From NCBI GenBank assembly GCA_020881835.1, contig CP052876.1:310001-374000 (forward strand): 64,000 bases of DNA, given 5' to 3'. A program made the position numbers and the translations under genes. Shown one piece after another: positions 1 to 9,710 of this stretch. This DNA is from Kineosporiaceae bacterium SCSIO 59966 (GTDB taxonomy: Bacteria; Actinomycetota; Actinomycetes; Actinomycetales; SCSIO-59966). Position 1 is the stretch's first letter, and each line of letters starts with the position of its first letter. A model generated the notes under the pieces. It worked only from the letters and a program-made list of their open reading frames with translations. It was not told the origin of the DNA and ran no database searches.

Positions 1-912
1 CCGCTGGTCGAGCAGGTCACCGGCCTGAGCACGCAGCCGGGGGAGGACGTCCTCGTCGTCGACCGCCCCGGCTGGGTGCGGGCCAACGTCGAGGCCTTCC
101 GCACCCTGCTCGCCCCCGTCGTCGAGGAGGCCGCCGGCCGCCGCGGGGGGAGCCTCGCCCCGCTGGTCGGTGCCGTCGGCAGCCGCGTCACCGGCGCCGA
201 GATGGGCTCTTTGCTGGCGTTCCTGTCCTCGCGCGTGCTCGGCCAGTACGACGTCTTCAGCTCCGGCGGCGGGCGCCTGCTGCTCGTGGCGCCGAACGTC
301 GTCCACGCCGAGCGCGAGCTCGCCGCGGACCCGGCCGACTTCCGCCTCTGGGTGTGCCTGCACGAGGAGACCCACCGGGTCCAGTTCACCGCGAGCCCGT
401 GGCTACGTGACCACCTCACCGCCCGGGTCCGCGCACTGGTGAGCGACCTGCTCGATGAACCAGGCGCCGTCCTGGACCGGGTCCTGGACGCCCTCGGCCG
501 GCTGCCGGACGTGGTCCGGGGGGACGCCGCGACCGGCCTGCTCGACGTCGTCCAGACTCCCGAGCAGCGCCGCGCCCTCGCCGAGGTCACCGCGGTGATG
601 TCGCTGCTCGAGGGCCACGCGGACGTCGTCATGGACGAGGTCGGCCCGTCGGTGATCCCCTCGGTCGCGACGATCCGCCGCCAGTTCTCCCGCCGCCGCT
701 CCGGCCGGGGCGCCCCCGACCGGCTGCTGCGCCGGCTGCTCGGGCTCGACGCGAAGATGCGCCAGTACGCCGACGGCGCGGTGTTCGTCCGGTCGGTCGT
801 CGACGACGTCGGGACGACCGGCTTCAACCGGGTCTGGGACTCCCCGGACACGCTGCCCACGCCCGAGGAGATCGCCGACCCCGCGGGCTGGGTCGCGCGC
901 GTCCACGGCTGA
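1..912 (+). CDS. Zincin-like DUF2342 protein, 5' end outside window
   Basis: The reading frame is open from base 1, so this is the C-terminal part of a gene that starts upstream. The sequence H-E-E-T-H (361-375) is an HExxH zinc-metalloprotease signature inside a helix-rich protein, matching the actinobacterial 'zinc-dependent metalloprotease / F420 biosynthesis-associated' family (DUF2342). Proteolysis has not been established for that family as far as I know, so the activity is uncertain. The gene lies 8 bp before tilS and is probably in the same operon; this order (DUF2342, tilS, hpt, ftsH) is common in actinomycetes. An internal GTG at 76 is not the true start, because the upstream frame encodes family-like sequence. 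Confidence 0.85.
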   Translation, partial: PLVEQVTGLSTQPGEDVLVVDRPGWVRANVEAFRTLLAPVVEEAAGRRGGSLAPLVGAVGSRVTGAEMGSLLAFLSSRVLGQYDVFSSGGGRLLLVAPNVVHAERELAADPADFRLWVCLHEETHRVQFTASPWLRDHLTARVRALVSDLLDEPGAVLDRVLDALGRLPDVVRGDAATGLLDVVQTPEQRRALAEVTAVMSLLEGHADVVMDEVGPSVIPSVATIRRQFSRRRSGRGAPDRLLRRLLGLDAKMRQYADGAVFVRSVVDDVGTTGFNRVWDSPDTLPTPEEIADPAGWVARVHG

Positions 913-920
913 GTGACGCC

Positions 921-1880
921 GTGAGCGGTCCCGACCCGGCGGTTGCGGCGGTGCGGGCCGCGGTGCGCCGGGAGGTGGCCGACCTGCCCGCCGGACGGCT
1001 GGTCGTCGTCGGCTGCAGCGGTGGCGCCGACTCGCTCGCCCTCGCCGCGGCGACCGCCTTCACCGCCCCGCGGGCCGGGCTGGTCGCCCGGGCGGTCGTC
1101 GTCGACCACGGTCTGCAACCGGGCTCCGCCGAGGTGGCCGCCCGGGCCGCCGCGACCTGCCGGTCCCTCGGGCTGGCCGCGGACGTCGTCCGGGTGCGGG
1201 TCAGCCTGGACGGCGAGGGCACCGAGGCGGCGGCGCGCACGGCCCGGCTCGCCGCCCTCGAGGAGCAGGCGGCGGGCGGCGTCGTGCTGCTCGGGCACAC
1301 CCGGGACGACCAGGCCGAGCAGGTCCTGCTCGGGCTCGCTCGCGGCGCCGGGGCCCGCTCGCTCGCCGGCATGCCCCGCCGGCGCGGGCCGTTCCGCCGG
1401 CCGCTGCTGGGACTGCCCCGGGCGACCACCGAGCAGGCGTGCCGGGCGCTCGGCCTCCACTGGTGGGCCGACCCGGCCAACGCCGACCCCGCGTACACCC
1501 GCAGCCGGGTCCGCCACCGGATCCTGCCGGTGCTGGAGGCGGAGCTCGGCCCTGGGGTGGCCGAGGCGCTGGCACGCAGTGCCGAGGCCCTGCGCGCCGA
1601 CGCCGAGGCGCTCGACGACCTGGCCGCCCGCGCCGCGGTCGACGTCCGGACCGACGACGGGGACCTCGACGCGGCCTCGCTCGCTGCGCTGCCAGCCGCC
1701 GTCCGGACCCGGGTGCTGCGCACCTGGCTGCTCGGCCTCGGCGCCCCGGCCGGGTCCCTCACCCGGGACCACGTGCTGGCCGTCGACGCCCTCGTCACCG
1801 GCTGGCACGGCCAGGGGCCGTTGCACCTGCCCGGCCGTGTCGTCGTCCGGCGTGCCTGTGGCAGGCTGACGCCCGGCTGA
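921..1880 (+). CDS. tilS: tRNA(Ile)-lysidine synthase TilS
   Basis: TilS is an ATP-dependent enzyme that attaches lysine to cytidine 34 of the CAU-anticodon tRNA-Ile so that it reads AUA. The PP-loop signature C-S-G-G-A-D-S is at residues 32-38, and a [10 protein letters not shown] segment near residue 128 is the usual second conserved block. At 319 residues it is shorter than the E. coli enzyme and lacks the long C-terminal domains, as is usual in actinobacteria. The GTG start at 921 follows the previous stop by 8 bp; no strong ribosome binding site is seen, which fits translational coupling. hpt follows after 27 bp. Confidence 0.93.
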   Translation: MSGPDPAVAAVRAAVRREVADLPAGRLVVVGCSGGADSLALAAATAFTAPRAGLVARAVVVDHGLQPGSAEVAARAAATCRSLGLAADVVRVRVSLDGEGTEAAARTARLAALEEQAAGGVVLLGHTRDDQAEQVLLGLARGAGARSLAGMPRRRGPFRRPLLGLPRATTEQACRALGLHWWADPANADPAYTRSRVRHRILPVLEAELGPGVAEALARSAEALRADAEALDDLAARAAVDVRTDDGDLDAASLAALPAAVRTRVLRTWLLGLGAPAGSLTRDHVLAVDALVTGWHGQGPLHLPGRVVVRRACGRLTPG

Positions 1881-1907
1881 CCCGATCCCGGACCGAGGAG
1901 CTCCCCG

Positions 1908-2462
1908 GTGGACGCGCAGGACATGGGCAACGACCTGGAGAAGGTCCTCGTCACGGCCGAGGACATCCAGCGCCGGCTCTCGGAGATGGCTGCCGAGGTG
2001 GACCGCGACTACGCCGGGCAGGACCTGCTGCTCGTGGGGGTCCTCAAGGGCGCCGTCATGGTCATGGCCGACCTCGCTCGGGCGCTGCACCACCCCGCCG
2101 AGATGGACTGGATGGCGGTGTCGTCGTACGGCTCGGGCACCCAGTCCTCCGGTGTCGTGCGGATCCTCAAGGACCTCGACCAGGACATCACCGGCCGGCA
2201 CGTGCTCATCGTCGAGGACGTCATCGACTCCGGGTTGACGCTGTCCTGGCTGCTGGCGAACCTCGGGTCGCGCGGGCCGGCGTCCGTGGAGGTGCTGGCC
2301 CTGCTCCGCAAGCCGGACGCCGCGAAGGTGGAGGTGCCGGTCCGTTACGTCGGGTTCGACATCCCCAACGACTTCGTCGTCGGCTACGGCCTCGACTACG
2401 ACGAGCGCTACCGCAACCTGCCGTTCGTCGGCACGCTCGCCCCCCACGTCTACGCGCACTGA
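1908..2462 (+). CDS. hpt: Hypoxanthine phosphoribosyltransferase
   Basis: Purine salvage enzyme that converts hypoxanthine or guanine plus PRPP to IMP or GMP in the cytosol. The PRPP-binding motif [10 protein letters not shown] lies near residues 102-111, and the C-terminal [17 protein letters not shown] block is typical of HPRTs. Length is 184 residues. The GTG at 1908 is preceded by a GGAG (1899-1902); an in-frame ATG at 1923 (MGNDLEKV) is an alternative start. It lies between tilS and ftsH, the standard actinobacterial arrangement. Confidence 0.94.
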   Translation: MDAQDMGNDLEKVLVTAEDIQRRLSEMAAEVDRDYAGQDLLLVGVLKGAVMVMADLARALHHPAEMDWMAVSSYGSGTQSSGVVRILKDLDQDITGRHVLIVEDVIDSGLTLSWLLANLGSRGPASVEVLALLRKPDAAKVEVPVRYVGFDIPNDFVVGYGLDYDERYRNLPFVGTLAPHVYAH

Positions 2463-2609
2463 GGAACACCGGGAGGACGTGGCCCGTTTGCCCTGGTGGA
2501 CGCCGGTCCGGCGACCACCGCTTCGGCGACAGCCCGACGGGCCGCCGGTGTACCTTCGTGCGCAGTTTCCGAAACCAGGAGGGACGGGGCCAGCAGCCCC
2601 GAACAGTCG

Positions 2610-4646
2610 ATGGACTTCAAGCGCGTTCTCCGCGGGCCGGCGATCTGGATCATCGTCGCCCTGCTCGTCCTGCTCATCGGCACCCAGGCCCTGTCCGGTG
2701 GAGGCTTCCAGCGGATCGACACCTCGGTGGGCCTGCAGCTGCTCGAGGACGGCAAGGTCGAGCAGGCCAAGATCGTCGACCGTGAGCAGCGGGTCGACCT
2801 CACCCTGACCGAGCCTTACGAGGACAAGGGCACCCAGGTCCAGTTCCACTACGTCCAGCCGCGCGGCGACGAGGTCGTGGCCGCGGTGAGCGAGGCGGTC
2901 CCGGAGGGCTTCACCGACGAGGTCCCGCAGGACTCCTTCCTCGGCAGCCTGCTGCTGACGATGCTGCCGATCCTCATCATCCTCGGCCTGTTCTGGTTCC
3001 TGCTGTCGAACATGCAGGGCGGCGGCTCGCGGGTCATGCAGTTCGGCAAGTCCAAGGCCAAGCTCGTCAGCAAGGAGGCCCCCAAGGTCACCTTCGCGGA
3101 CGTCGCGGGCGCCGACGAGGCCGTCGAGGAGCTCCAGGAGATCAAGGAGTTCCTCACCGACCCGGCCAAGTTCCAGGCGGTCGGCGCCAAGATCCCCAAG
3201 GGCGTGCTGCTGTACGGCCAGCCAGGCACCGGCAAGACGCTCATCGCCCGCGCGGTCGCCGGTGAGGCGGGCGTGCCGTTCTACTCGATCTCCGGCTCGG
3301 ACTTCGTCGAGATGTTCGTCGGTGTCGGCGCCTCCCGGGTCCGTGACCTGTTCGAGCAGGCGAAGAACAACGCCCCGGCGATCATCTTCGTGGACGAGAT
3401 CGACGCCGTCGGCCGGCACCGCGGCGCCGGCCTCGGCGGCGGCCACGACGAGCGGGAGCAGACGCTCAACCAGCTGCTCGTGGAGATGGACGGGTTCGAC
3501 GTCAAGACGAACGTCATCCTCATCGCCGCGACGAACCGTCCGGACATCCTCGACCCCGCGTTGCTGCGCCCCGGCCGGTTCGACCGTCAGATCGCCGTCG
3601 AGCCGCCGGACATGGTCGGCCGGCACCACATCCTCCAGGTGCACGCCAAGGGCAAGCCGATGGCACCCGACGTCGACCTGCTCGCCGTCGCCCGCCGGAC
3701 CCCCGGGTTCACCGGGGCCGACCTGGCCAACGTGCTCAACGAGGCGGCCCTGCTCACCGCGCGCAACAACGCCAAGGTGATCGACAACGCCGCGCTGGAC
3801 GAGGCGATCGACCGTGTCGTCGCCGGGCCGCAGAAGCGGACCCGGATCATGAACGACAAGGAGAAGAAGATCACCGCCTACCACGAGGGCGGGCACGCCC
3901 TCGTCGCGGCGGCGATGCGGCACACCGACCCGGTGACCAAGGTGACGATCCTGCCCCGCGGCCGGGCCCTCGGCTACACGATGGTGCTGCCGGCGGAGGA
4001 CAAGTACTCCACCACCCGCAACGAGATGCTCGACCAGCTCGCCTACGCCCTCGGCGGCCGGGTCGCCGAGGAGCTCGTCTTCCACGACCCCACCACCGGC
4101 GCCGCCAACGACATCGAGAAGGCCACGTCGCTGGCGCGCAAGATGGTCACCCAGTACGGGATGAGTGAGCGGGTAGGGGCGATCAAGCTCGGGCAGTCCA
4201 CGGGTGAGGTGTTCCTCGGCCGTGACATGGGGCACGAGCGCGACTACTCCGAGGAGCTCGCCTCGGTCGTCGACGAGGAGGTGCGCCGACTCATCGAGGC
4301 CGCGCACGACGAGGCGTGGGAGGTGCTCATGGAGCACCGCCCGGTGCTGGACCACCTCGTCACCGAGCTGCTCGAGCACGAGACGCTCGGCAAGGAGCAG
4401 CTCGCCGAGATCTTCGCGCCGGTGCACAAGCGCCCGCTGCGTCCGGTCTGGCTCTCCAGCGACCGGCGCCACGTCTCCGACCAGCCACCGGTGCTGACCC
4501 CGGCCGAGCAGGCCGCCCGGGTCAACGGCAACGGCGCCCGGCCCGCGCCCCAGGACGAGGCGGCCGCCGCCGGCGACGAGCACCCCCCGAGCGAGACCCG
4601 GCCGGTGCCCGAGACCGAGCCGGTCGACCCCGGCCGGCAGGGCTGA
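2610..4646 (+). CDS. ftsH: ATP-dependent zinc metalloprotease FtsH
   Basis: Membrane-anchored AAA+ protease that degrades unneeded membrane and cytosolic proteins. Visible in order: an N-terminal membrane helix (residues about 10-30), a short periplasmic loop, a second helix (about 112-130), Walker A G-Q-P-G-T-G-K-T near residue 203, Walker B IIFVDEID, and the zinc site H-E-G-G-H at residues 425-429. The tail after about residue 600 is acidic, Pro/Ala-rich and poorly conserved. I chose the ATG at 2610 because the 38 codons upstream read as low-complexity sequence and GGAGGGACGGGG lies shortly before it. A -10-like TACCTT at 2551-2556 in the 147-bp gap after hpt may be its promoter. folE follows 18 bp after the stop. 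Confidence 0.96.
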   Translation: MDFKRVLRGPAIWIIVALLVLLIGTQALSGGGFQRIDTSVGLQLLEDGKVEQAKIVDREQRVDLTLTEPYEDKGTQVQFHYVQPRGDEVVAAVSEAVPEGFTDEVPQDSFLGSLLLTMLPILIILGLFWFLLSNMQGGGSRVMQFGKSKAKLVSKEAPKVTFADVAGADEAVEELQEIKEFLTDPAKFQAVGAKIPKGVLLYGQPGTGKTLIARAVAGEAGVPFYSISGSDFVEMFVGVGASRVRDLFEQAKNNAPAIIFVDEIDAVGRHRGAGLGGGHDEREQTLNQLLVEMDGFDVKTNVILIAATNRPDILDPALLRPGRFDRQIAVEPPDMVGRHHILQVHAKGKPMAPDVDLLAVARRTPGFTGADLANVLNEAALLTARNNAKVIDNAALDEAIDRVVAGPQKRTRIMNDKEKKITAYHEGGHALVAAAMRHTDPVTKVTILPRGRALGYTMVLPAEDKYSTTRNEMLDQLAYALGGRVAEELVFHDPTTGAANDIEKATSLARKMVTQYGMSERVGAIKLGQSTGEVFLGRDMGHERDYSEELASVVDEEVRRLIEAAHDEAWEVLMEHRPVLDHLVTELLEHETLGKEQLAEIFAPVHKRPLRPVWLSSDRRHVSDQPPVLTPAEQAARVNGNGARPAPQDEAAAAGDEHPPSETRPVPETEPVDPGRQG

Positions 4647-4664
4647 GCGAGGAGGGACGCGCCG

Positions 4665-5303
4665 ATGAGCGTCGTGCCCGGGGACGACGAGCCGCTGGCG
4701 GCCGAGGTGGCGCGGGCCGCCGTGGACCGACGGCAGGGCCCCTACGACCCGCAGCGGGTGGAGCGCGCCGTCCGGGAGATCCTCCTGGCCCTCGGCGAGG
4801 ACCCTGACCGCGACGGTCTGCGGGACACCCCGGCCCGGGTCGCCCGCGCCTACGCGGAGATGTTCGCCGGCCTCTGGCAGGACCCCGAGGAGGTGCTGAC
4901 CACGACCTTCGACCTCGGCCACGACGAGATGGTCGTCGTCAAGGACATCGAGGTCTACAGCCAGTGCGAGCACCATCTCGTGCCCTTCCACGGCGTCGCG
5001 CACGTCGCCTACATCCCGGCCCCGGACGGTCGCATCACCGGCATCTCCAAGCTCGGCCGGCTGGTCGACGTCTACGCCCGCCGTCCCCAGGTCCAGGAGC
5101 GCCTCACCACGCAGGTCGCGGACACCCTCATGCGGGTCCTGCGTCCGCGCGGCGCGATGGTCGTCATCGAGGCCGAGCACCTGTGCATGTCCATGCGCGG
5201 TGTGCGCAAGCCCGGGGCCCGGACGGTGACCTCGGCGATGCGCGGGCAGCTGCGCGACCCGGCGAGCAGGGCCGAGGCACTGGCCCTGATGAACCGACGG
5301 TGA
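4665..5303 (+). CDS. folE: GTP cyclohydrolase I
   Basis: First enzyme of the folate pterin branch; it converts GTP to 7,8-dihydroneopterin triphosphate. The zinc site is visible as S-Q-C-E-H-H-L (Cys at about residue 101) and the later E-H-L-C-M-S-M-R-G block. Length is 212 residues, normal for the family. The ATG at 4665 follows a GAGGAGGGA ribosome binding site. The stop overlaps the GTG start of folP by 4 bp, so folE-folP-folB-folK are translationally coupled behind ftsH. Confidence 0.95.
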   Translation: MSVVPGDDEPLAAEVARAAVDRRQGPYDPQRVERAVREILLALGEDPDRDGLRDTPARVARAYAEMFAGLWQDPEEVLTTTFDLGHDEMVVVKDIEVYSQCEHHLVPFHGVAHVAYIPAPDGRITGISKLGRLVDVYARRPQVQERLTTQVADTLMRVLRPRGAMVVIEAEHLCMSMRGVRKPGARTVTSAMRGQLRDPASRAEALALMNRR

Positions 5304-6172
5304 GGGCGCCGGTAGGCCTGGAGGACCTGGCGACAGGCCGGGCCCTGGTCATGGGAGTGGTCAACGTCACCCCCGACTCCTTCAGCGACGGGGGCCGCTG
5401 GTTCGACACGGACGCCGCGGTGGCCCGCGGCCTGCAGCTGCTCGCCGAGGGCGCCGACCTGCTCGACGTCGGAGGGGAGTCCACCCGCCCCGGCGCGCCG
5501 CGCGTCCCCGAGGACGAGGAGCTGCGCCGGATCCTGCCGGTCGTCACCGAGCTCGCCGACGCCGGCGCCGTCGTCAGCGTGGACACCATGCGGGCCTCCG
5601 TGGCCGAGCAGGCGCTGGAGGCCGGGGCACGGCTCGTCAACGACGTCAGCGGCGGTCTCGCCGACCCGGTGATGGCCCGGCTCGTCGCCGCGTCCGGCGC
5701 CCCCTACGTCGTCATGCACTGGCGTGGGCACAGCGCGACGATGGACGACCTCGCCGTCTACGACGACGTCGTCGCCGACGTCCGGCGCGAGCTGCTCCGC
5801 CGCGTGGACGGGCTGCTCGACGAGGGCGTCGACGAGCGTCAGCTCGTGCTCGACCCCGGGCTCGGCTTCGCCAAGACCGGTGAGCACAACTGGGCACTGC
5901 TCGCCCACCTCGACGCGCTGACCGGGACCGGGCTGCCGGTGCTCGTCGCGGCCTCTCGCAAGCGGTTCCTCGGTCACCTGCTCGCCGGGCCGGGCCGCGA
6001 GCCGGCGCCGCCGCTGGAGCGGGACGACGCCAGCGCCGCCGTCACCGCGCTCGCCGCCGCCGCGGGCGTCTGGTGCGTCCGGGTGCACGAGGCGCTCGCC
6101 AGCTTCTCCGCCGTCCGGGTCGCGGCCGCCTGGTCGGCCGCCGCGGCTGGCCGGCCAGGGGCGACCCGGTGA
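5300..6172 (+). CDS. folP: Dihydropteroate synthase
   Basis: Condenses 6-hydroxymethyl-dihydropterin pyrophosphate with p-aminobenzoate; it is the sulfonamide target. Family blocks in order: [38 protein letters not shown] and A-S-R-K-R-F-L-G. The GTG at 5300 (GTGA overlap with the folE stop) gives 290 residues and places the first motif close to the N-terminus. A much longer upstream frame is only an alternate reading of folE. It overlaps folB by 4 bp. Confidence 0.95.
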   Translation: MRAPVGLEDLATGRALVMGVVNVTPDSFSDGGRWFDTDAAVARGLQLLAEGADLLDVGGESTRPGAPRVPEDEELRRILPVVTELADAGAVVSVDTMRASVAEQALEAGARLVNDVSGGLADPVMARLVAASGAPYVVMHWRGHSATMDDLAVYDDVVADVRRELLRRVDGLLDEGVDERQLVLDPGLGFAKTGEHNWALLAHLDALTGTGLPVLVAASRKRFLGHLLAGPGREPAPPLERDDASAAVTALAAAAGVWCVRVHEALASFSAVRVAAAWSAAAAGRPGATR

Positions 6173-6558
6173 CCGGCACCAGCGCGCCGGCCGGCGGCGG
6201 CGGCGACCGTATCGAGCTGCTCGGGCTGCGAGCCCGCGGCCGGCACGGCGTGCTGGCCGCCGAGCGGGACCTCGGCCAGGAGTTCGTCGTCGACGTCGTG
6301 CTGCACACCGACGTGCGCGCCGCCGCCGCCACCGACGACCTCGCCCAGACCGTGGACTACGCCGCGGTCGCCCGCCGGGTGCACGACCGGGTCGCCGGCG
6401 ACCCGGTCGACCTCCTGGAGACCCTCGCCGAGCGGATCGCCGCCGACTGCCTCACCGATGAGCGGGTGGTGCGCGTCGAGGTCGCCGTGCACAAGCCGCA
6501 GGCGCCGGTCCCCGTCCCGTTCGCCGACGTCGTCGTCCGTGTGGTGCGCGAGCGGTGA
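6169..6558 (+). CDS. folB: Dihydroneopterin aldolase
   Basis: Splits 7,8-dihydroneopterin to 6-hydroxymethyl-dihydropterin and glycolaldehyde. The protein has 129 residues with the family order: IELLGLRARGRHGVLAAER near the N-terminus (a conserved Gly-His-Gly-like core and Glu), QTVDYAAV in the middle, LAERIA, then V-H-K-P-Q-A-P near the C-terminus. The GTG at 6169 overlaps the folP stop by 4 bp. A Gly/Ala-rich extension of about 14 residues precedes the conserved fold. It overlaps folK by 4 bp. Confidence 0.93.
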   Translation: MTGTSAPAGGGGDRIELLGLRARGRHGVLAAERDLGQEFVVDVVLHTDVRAAAATDDLAQTVDYAAVARRVHDRVAGDPVDLLETLAERIAADCLTDERVVRVEVAVHKPQAPVPVPFADVVVRVVRER

Positions 6559-7115
6559 GCGGCCCGGACGACACGGGTGGCCCCGACACCGGTGGTCCCG
6601 ACACCGTCCCCGCCCGACCCGTGCCGGTCGCCGTGGCGCTCGGCGCCAACCTCGGCGACCGTGCGGCCACCCTGCGCTCGGCGCTGCGCCGGCTGCAGGC
6701 GGAAGCCGGGCTGACCGACGTCCGGGTGTCGGCGATGTACGAGACCCCGCCCGTGGGGGGACCCGAGCAGGGGCCGTACCTCAACGCCGTCCTCGTCGCC
6801 CGCTGCAGCCTGTCCCCGCGGCAGCTGCTGCACGCTGCGCTGCGAGTGGAGGCCGAGCACGGCCGGGAGCGGTCGGTGCGCTGGGGACCTCGCACGCTCG
6901 ACGTCGACGTGCTGGTGCACGGCGGGACGGTCTGCGCGGACCCGGAGCTGACGCTGCCGCACCCGCGGGCGCGGGACCGGGGCTTCGTGCTGGTCCCGTG
7001 GGCCCAGGTCGACCCGGACGCGGAGCTGCCCGGACCGGACGGTGGCCGCGTGGCCGACCTGGTGAGGACAGCTGCCGACGCGCCGCACGTGCGCCGGACG
7101 GATCTGCGGTGGTGA
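6555..7115 (+). CDS. folK: 6-hydroxymethyl-7,8-dihydropterin pyrophosphokinase
   Basis: Transfers pyrophosphate from ATP to 6-hydroxymethyl-dihydropterin, supplying the FolP substrate. Visible signatures are A-L-G-A-N-L-G-D-R near residues 31-39, the W-G-P-R-T-L-D-V-D-V-L catalytic block and L-P-H-P-R-A-R-D-R-G-F-V-L-V-P. Length is 186 residues. The first 25 residues are a low-complexity leader made of DTGGP-type 15-bp repeats (about 6569-6606), absent from typical FolK. The GTG at 6555 overlaps the folB stop. Confidence 0.95.
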   Translation: MSGPDDTGGPDTGGPDTVPARPVPVAVALGANLGDRAATLRSALRRLQAEAGLTDVRVSAMYETPPVGGPEQGPYLNAVLVARCSLSPRQLLHAALRVEAEHGRERSVRWGPRTLDVDVLVHGGTVCADPELTLPHPRARDRGFVLVPWAQVDPDAELPGPDGGRVADLVRTAADAPHVRRTDLRW

Positions 7116-7119
7116 CCCG

Positions 7120-7614
7120 GTGACGCCGATGCGAGCGAACCGGCTCGCGGTGATCGCGGTCGTCGTCGGTGCCGCCTCGTGGGCCGTGCTGCGGCTCGTG
7201 GAGCGTTCCGGGGGACTGCTGCCCGCGCTGCCCTGGACGGCGCCCGTCGCGCTCGTGCTGCTCGCCGTCGCCGTGGTCGCCGCGGGGCGGCCGGTGCGTC
7301 GGTGGACGCGAGGTGACCGTTCCAGACCTCTGGACCCTCTGCGTGCCGCTCGGGTGCTCGTGCTGGCGCGGGCGTCCGCCTACGCCGGCGCTGCCCTCAT
7401 CGGGTTCTACGCGGCGCAGGCGCTGCTTGTCCTGCCGGACCTGGTCGTGGAGGCCCGCCGCGAGCGGTTCTGGATGGCCGGCGTCGCCGTCCTGGCCTCC
7501 GGTGCGCTCCTGGCCGCCGGCTGGTTGGTCGAGCGGTGGTGCGCGCTGCCGCCCGACGACGACTCCTCCGACGACCCCCCCGACGACGGCCCCTCCGCCA
7601 CCCACCCCTCGTGA
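7120..7614 (+). CDS. DUF3180 membrane protein
   Basis: Four predicted membrane helices at about residues 9-27, 41-60, 85-108 and 122-142, basic loops and an acidic D/S/P tail. This matches DUF3180, a family of unknown function that follows folK in many actinomycetes. The GTG at 7120 lies 4 bp after the folK stop. The last codons are unusual: the TGA stop (7612-7614) is the TGA of a TGATCA inside a copy of the 22-bp interspersed repeat, so the natural 3' end appears to have been overwritten by the repeat. Confidence 0.85.
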   Translation: MTPMRANRLAVIAVVVGAASWAVLRLVERSGGLLPALPWTAPVALVLLAVAVVAAGRPVRRWTRGDRSRPLDPLRAARVLVLARASAYAGAALIGFYAAQALLVLPDLVVEARRERFWMAGVAVLASGALLAAGWLVERWCALPPDDDSSDDPPDDGPSATHPS

Positions 7615-7632
7615 TCATGCAATCCCGCCACC
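7611..7632 (-). repeat. Solo motif A, overlaps DUF3180 stop
   Basis: A complete 22-bp copy of motif A without its own HP element. Its TGATCA supplies the stop codon of the gene at 7120-7614. Confidence 0.9.
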
Positions 7633-7647
7633 CCGCACCCACCCCTC

Positions 7648-7754
7648 GTGATCATGCAATCCCGCCACCCATCGGCCCCTAGCGCCCGGCTCCCAGGATG
7701 CTGGGTTGTTGGCGCGACACGCCGGCGAAACTGTGCCGAACGCAGCATTCTGTG
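7648..7754 (-). repeat. Repeat composite A + HP
   Basis: Motif A at 7648-7669, 22-bp spacer, HP at 7692-7754. The left arm is diverged (CCCAGGATGCTG instead of CACAGAATGCTG), while the right arm CAGCATTCTGTG is intact. Confidence 0.88.
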
Positions 7755-7851
7755 GTGGAGGCCCATGACCCGACGCGGGTTCCCGGGCCGCCAGGGCCGC
7801 CAGGGCCCATTTTCAGTCTCCGGGGTGGCCCCGCCAGGGGCCATGAGGCGT

Positions 7852-7906
7852 TCATGCAATCCCGCCACCCCGCACCCACCCCTCGTGATCATGCAATCCC
7901 GCCACC
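7852..7906 (-). repeat. Two solo motif A copies
   Basis: A truncated copy at 7852-7869 (TCATGCAATCCCGCCACC) and a complete one at 7885-7906, separated by the same CCGCACCCACCCCTC spacer that links the copies at 7611 and 7648. This points to local duplication. Confidence 0.85.
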
Positions 7907-7959
7907 CCAGCGAGCGGGTGCGGGAACCTCCTGATGCCTCCGGGCGTGTGGCCGCTTCT

Positions 7960-8055
7960 CACAGAATGCTGGGTTCATCGCCGTATTGGCGGCGTGTTGT
8001 GCCACGAACCCAGCACTCTGTGATCCGGTGGCCGGTGGGTGGCGGGATTGCATGA
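7960..8055 (+). repeat. Repeat composite HP + A (diverged)
   Basis: HP at 7960-8022 with intact left arm and one change in the right arm (CAGCACTCTGTG); the interior is the most diverged of the eight copies. Truncated motif A at 8038-8055 after a 15-bp spacer. Confidence 0.85.
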
Positions 8056-8143
8056 ACGTCTCATGGCCGCTGGCGGCCACCCCCGAGGGATGAAAACAGG
8101 CCGTAGTGACGATGGCAGCCCACGTCGGGTCAGGTGCTTCGAC

Positions 8144-8247
8144 CACAGAATGCTGCGTTCGGCGCAGCTTGGCCGGCGTGTCGCGCCACCAACCCAGCAT
8201 TCTGTGAGCGGGCGGTGGGTGCTGGGGTGGCGGGACTGCATGATCAC
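8144..8247 (+). repeat. Repeat composite HP + A
   Basis: HP at 8144-8206 with both arms intact, 19-bp spacer, motif A at 8226-8247. Confidence 0.9.
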
Positions 8248-8262
8248 GAGTGGGTCGTGCGG

Positions 8263-8284
8263 GGTGGCGGGATTGCATGATCAC
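8263..8284 (+). repeat. Solo motif A
   Basis: Complete 22-bp copy followed by CGAAGGGGGGATTTTCGA, an extension also seen after the copies at 8476 and 47093. Confidence 0.88.
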
Positions 8285-8392
8285 GAAGGGGGGATTTTCG
8301 ACTGAACACCTCATGGCCGCTGGCTGGCGCCTCGAAGGATGAAAGTGGGCGTTGGTGGTCATGGCCGCCCACGTCGGGTCAGGCGCCTCGAC

Positions 8393-8497
8393 CACAGAAT
8401 GCTGCGCTCGACACAGCCTGGCCGGCGTGTCGCGCCACCAACCCAGCATTCTGTGAGCCGGACCGGTGGCCGGTGGGTGGCGGGACTGCATGATCAC
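8393..8497 (+). repeat. Repeat composite HP + A
   Basis: HP at 8393-8455, 20-bp spacer containing CCGGTGGCCGGTG, motif A at 8476-8497, then the GGGGATTTTCG extension. It ends 76 bp before the stop of the minus-strand ATPase gene. Confidence 0.9.
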
Positions 8498-8573
8498 GAA
8501 GCGGGGATTTTCGGCCTGATCACGAAGGGTGCGACTGGGTCGCGGTCAGGGAGGACGACGTGGTGGCGGTCGG

Positions 8574-9686
8574 TCAGCGACTGCTCGGAGCGGTGCGCCG
8601 CAGGGCGGCGTGGACGGCCTCCGGGGTCAGCACACCGAGGTACCGGTCCGCGTCGTCGACGACCGGCAGCCAGCCTGCGTCGTGCTGGACGATCTCGGCC
8701 AACGCCCGGCGCAGCGAGTCCCCGAGAATCGCGATCTCGTCGAAGCGGTGCACCCGCTGGGCCACCACCCCGTCGCCGCGCAGGGTCCGCTCGGACACCC
8801 AGCCGAGCAGCCTGCCGTCGGCGCCTACCACGACGGCGTACGGCTCCGGCGCCCGCTGCACGACCTGGCGCGCCTCGGCGATCGTGTCGTCCGGAGCCAC
8901 GGTGGGCGGCTGGACGAGGTCGTCCCGCTCGATCGGGGTGACGGCGAGCCGGCGCAGCCCCCGGTCCGCCCCGACGAAGTCCGCGACGAAGTCGTTGGCC
9001 GGGGCGCCGAGCACGGTCGCCGGGTCGGCGTACTGCTCGAGCCGCCCGCCCTCGGACAGGACGGCGACCCGGTCGGCGAGCCGGACCGCCTCGTCGATGT
9101 CGTGGGTGACGAACAGCACCGTCTTGTGCAGGTCCGCCTGGATGCGGCGGAACTCCGACTGCAGCCGGTCCCGGGCGATGGGGTCGACCGCGCCGAACGG
9201 CTCGTCCATGAGCAGCACCGGCGGGTCGGCGGCCAGCGCCCGGGCGACGCCGACACGCTGCTGCTGGCCGCCGGACAGCTCGTGCGGGTACCGGTCGGCG
9301 TACTGGTCGTGGTCGAGCCCGACGAGGTCGAGCATCTCCGCGACTCGCTCCCGGGTGCGGGCTCCGTCCCGGCCCAGCAGGTCCGGCACGGTGGCGACGT
9401 TCGCGCCGACGGTCAGGTGGGGGAACAGTCCCACCCGCTGGATGACGTAGCCGATCCCCCGCCGCAGCCGCACCGGGTCGACCCCGGTGACGTCCTCGCC
9501 GTCCAGGATGATCCGCCCCGAGGTCGGCTCGATCAGCCGGTTGACCATCCGCAGCGTCGTCGACTTCCCGCAGCCGGAGGGGCCGACGAGGGCGACGAGC
9601 TCGCCCCGCTGGACGTCGAGGGTCAGGGAGTCGACCGCGACCGTGCCGTCCGGGTACCGCTTGCCGACGCCGTCGAGACGGATCAT
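8574..9686 (-). CDS. opuCA: Osmoprotectant ABC transporter ATP-binding protein with CBS domains (OpuCA/ProV-like)
   Basis: Energises uptake of glycine betaine, choline or related quaternary amines. Walker A G-P-S-G-C-G-K-S near residue 35, signature L-S-G-G-Q-Q-Q-R, Walker B LLMDEPFGAVD, then a C-terminal pair of CBS domains from about residue 250 to 365, as in OpuCA/ProV. The ATG at 9686 puts the ABC core at the N-terminus. It is transcribed divergently from the permease genes, whose first start codon is only 24 bp away. In several Firmicutes the OpuCA CBS module binds c-di-AMP; disA in this window makes that conceivable here but unproven. Confidence 0.93.
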   Translation of the reverse strand: MIRLDGVGKRYPDGTVAVDSLTLDVQRGELVALVGPSGCGKSTTLRMVNRLIEPTSGRIILDGEDVTGVDPVRLRRGIGYVIQRVGLFPHLTVGANVATVPDLLGRDGARTRERVAEMLDLVGLDHDQYADRYPHELSGGQQQRVGVARALAADPPVLLMDEPFGAVDPIARDRLQSEFRRIQADLHKTVLFVTHDIDEAVRLADRVAVLSEGGRLEQYADPATVLGAPANDFVADFVGADRGLRRLAVTPIERDDLVQPPTVAPDDTIAEARQVVQRAPEPYAVVVGADGRLLGWVSERTLRGDGVVAQRVHRFDEIAILGDSLRRALAEIVQHDAGWLPVVDDADRYLGVLTPEAVHAALRRTAPSSR

Positions 9687-9697
9687 CGGATCGCGGC

Positions 9698-9703
9698 TAG
9701 CGT
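9698..9703 (+). promoter_or_regulatory. -10-like TAGCGT, probable leaderless promoter of permease operon
   Basis: TAGCGT ends 7 bp before the GTG at 9711 and no ribosome binding site is present. The box sits inside the 24-bp divergent space, so the opposing gene's promoter must overlap it or lie inside the permease coding sequence. Confidence 0.5.
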
Positions 9704-9710
9704 CGTCGTC

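Larger units (their letters stand above)
7611..8497. repeat. Cluster of interspersed repeats (four 63-bp elements, eight 22-bp motifs)
   Basis: The whole 959-bp space between the convergent DUF3180 and OpuCA-like genes is made of repeats. Motif A is 22 bp, GTGATCATGCARTCCCGCCACC on its minus orientation. Element HP is 63 bp with 16-bp inverted ends CACAGAATGCTGSGTT / AACCCAGCATTCTGTG. A third module C of about 90 bp (CTCATGGCCGCTGG ... CACGTCGGGTCAGG) occurs at 8060-8143 and 8310-8392 directly and at about 7757-7851 inverted. The left half (7611-7906) is inverted relative to the right half. Nothing here looks like a gene; the reading frames are translations of repeats. Confidence 0.9.

Noticed and set aside
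2496-2609. Longer ftsH N-terminus from GTG 2496
   Set aside because: The added 38 residues are low complexity and precede the normal FtsH start; a -10-like box and ribosome binding site lie in between.
4964-5299. Longer folP start inside folE
   Set aside because: The extra 112 codons are folE read in another frame; the GTGA overlap at 5300 fits the rest of the operon.
7611-8497. Possible CRISPR array (short repeats with spacers)
   Set aside because: The repeats are on both strands, unevenly spaced, contain a 63-bp hairpin element, and recur at five other loci without cas genes.
7889-8497. 202-residue minus-strand frame and similar frames at 7648-8055 and 46594-47139
   Set aside because: They are translations of the repeat elements (recurring M-Q-S-R-H-P and R-M-L-G-W-W-R-D-T units in several frames), not conserved proteins.
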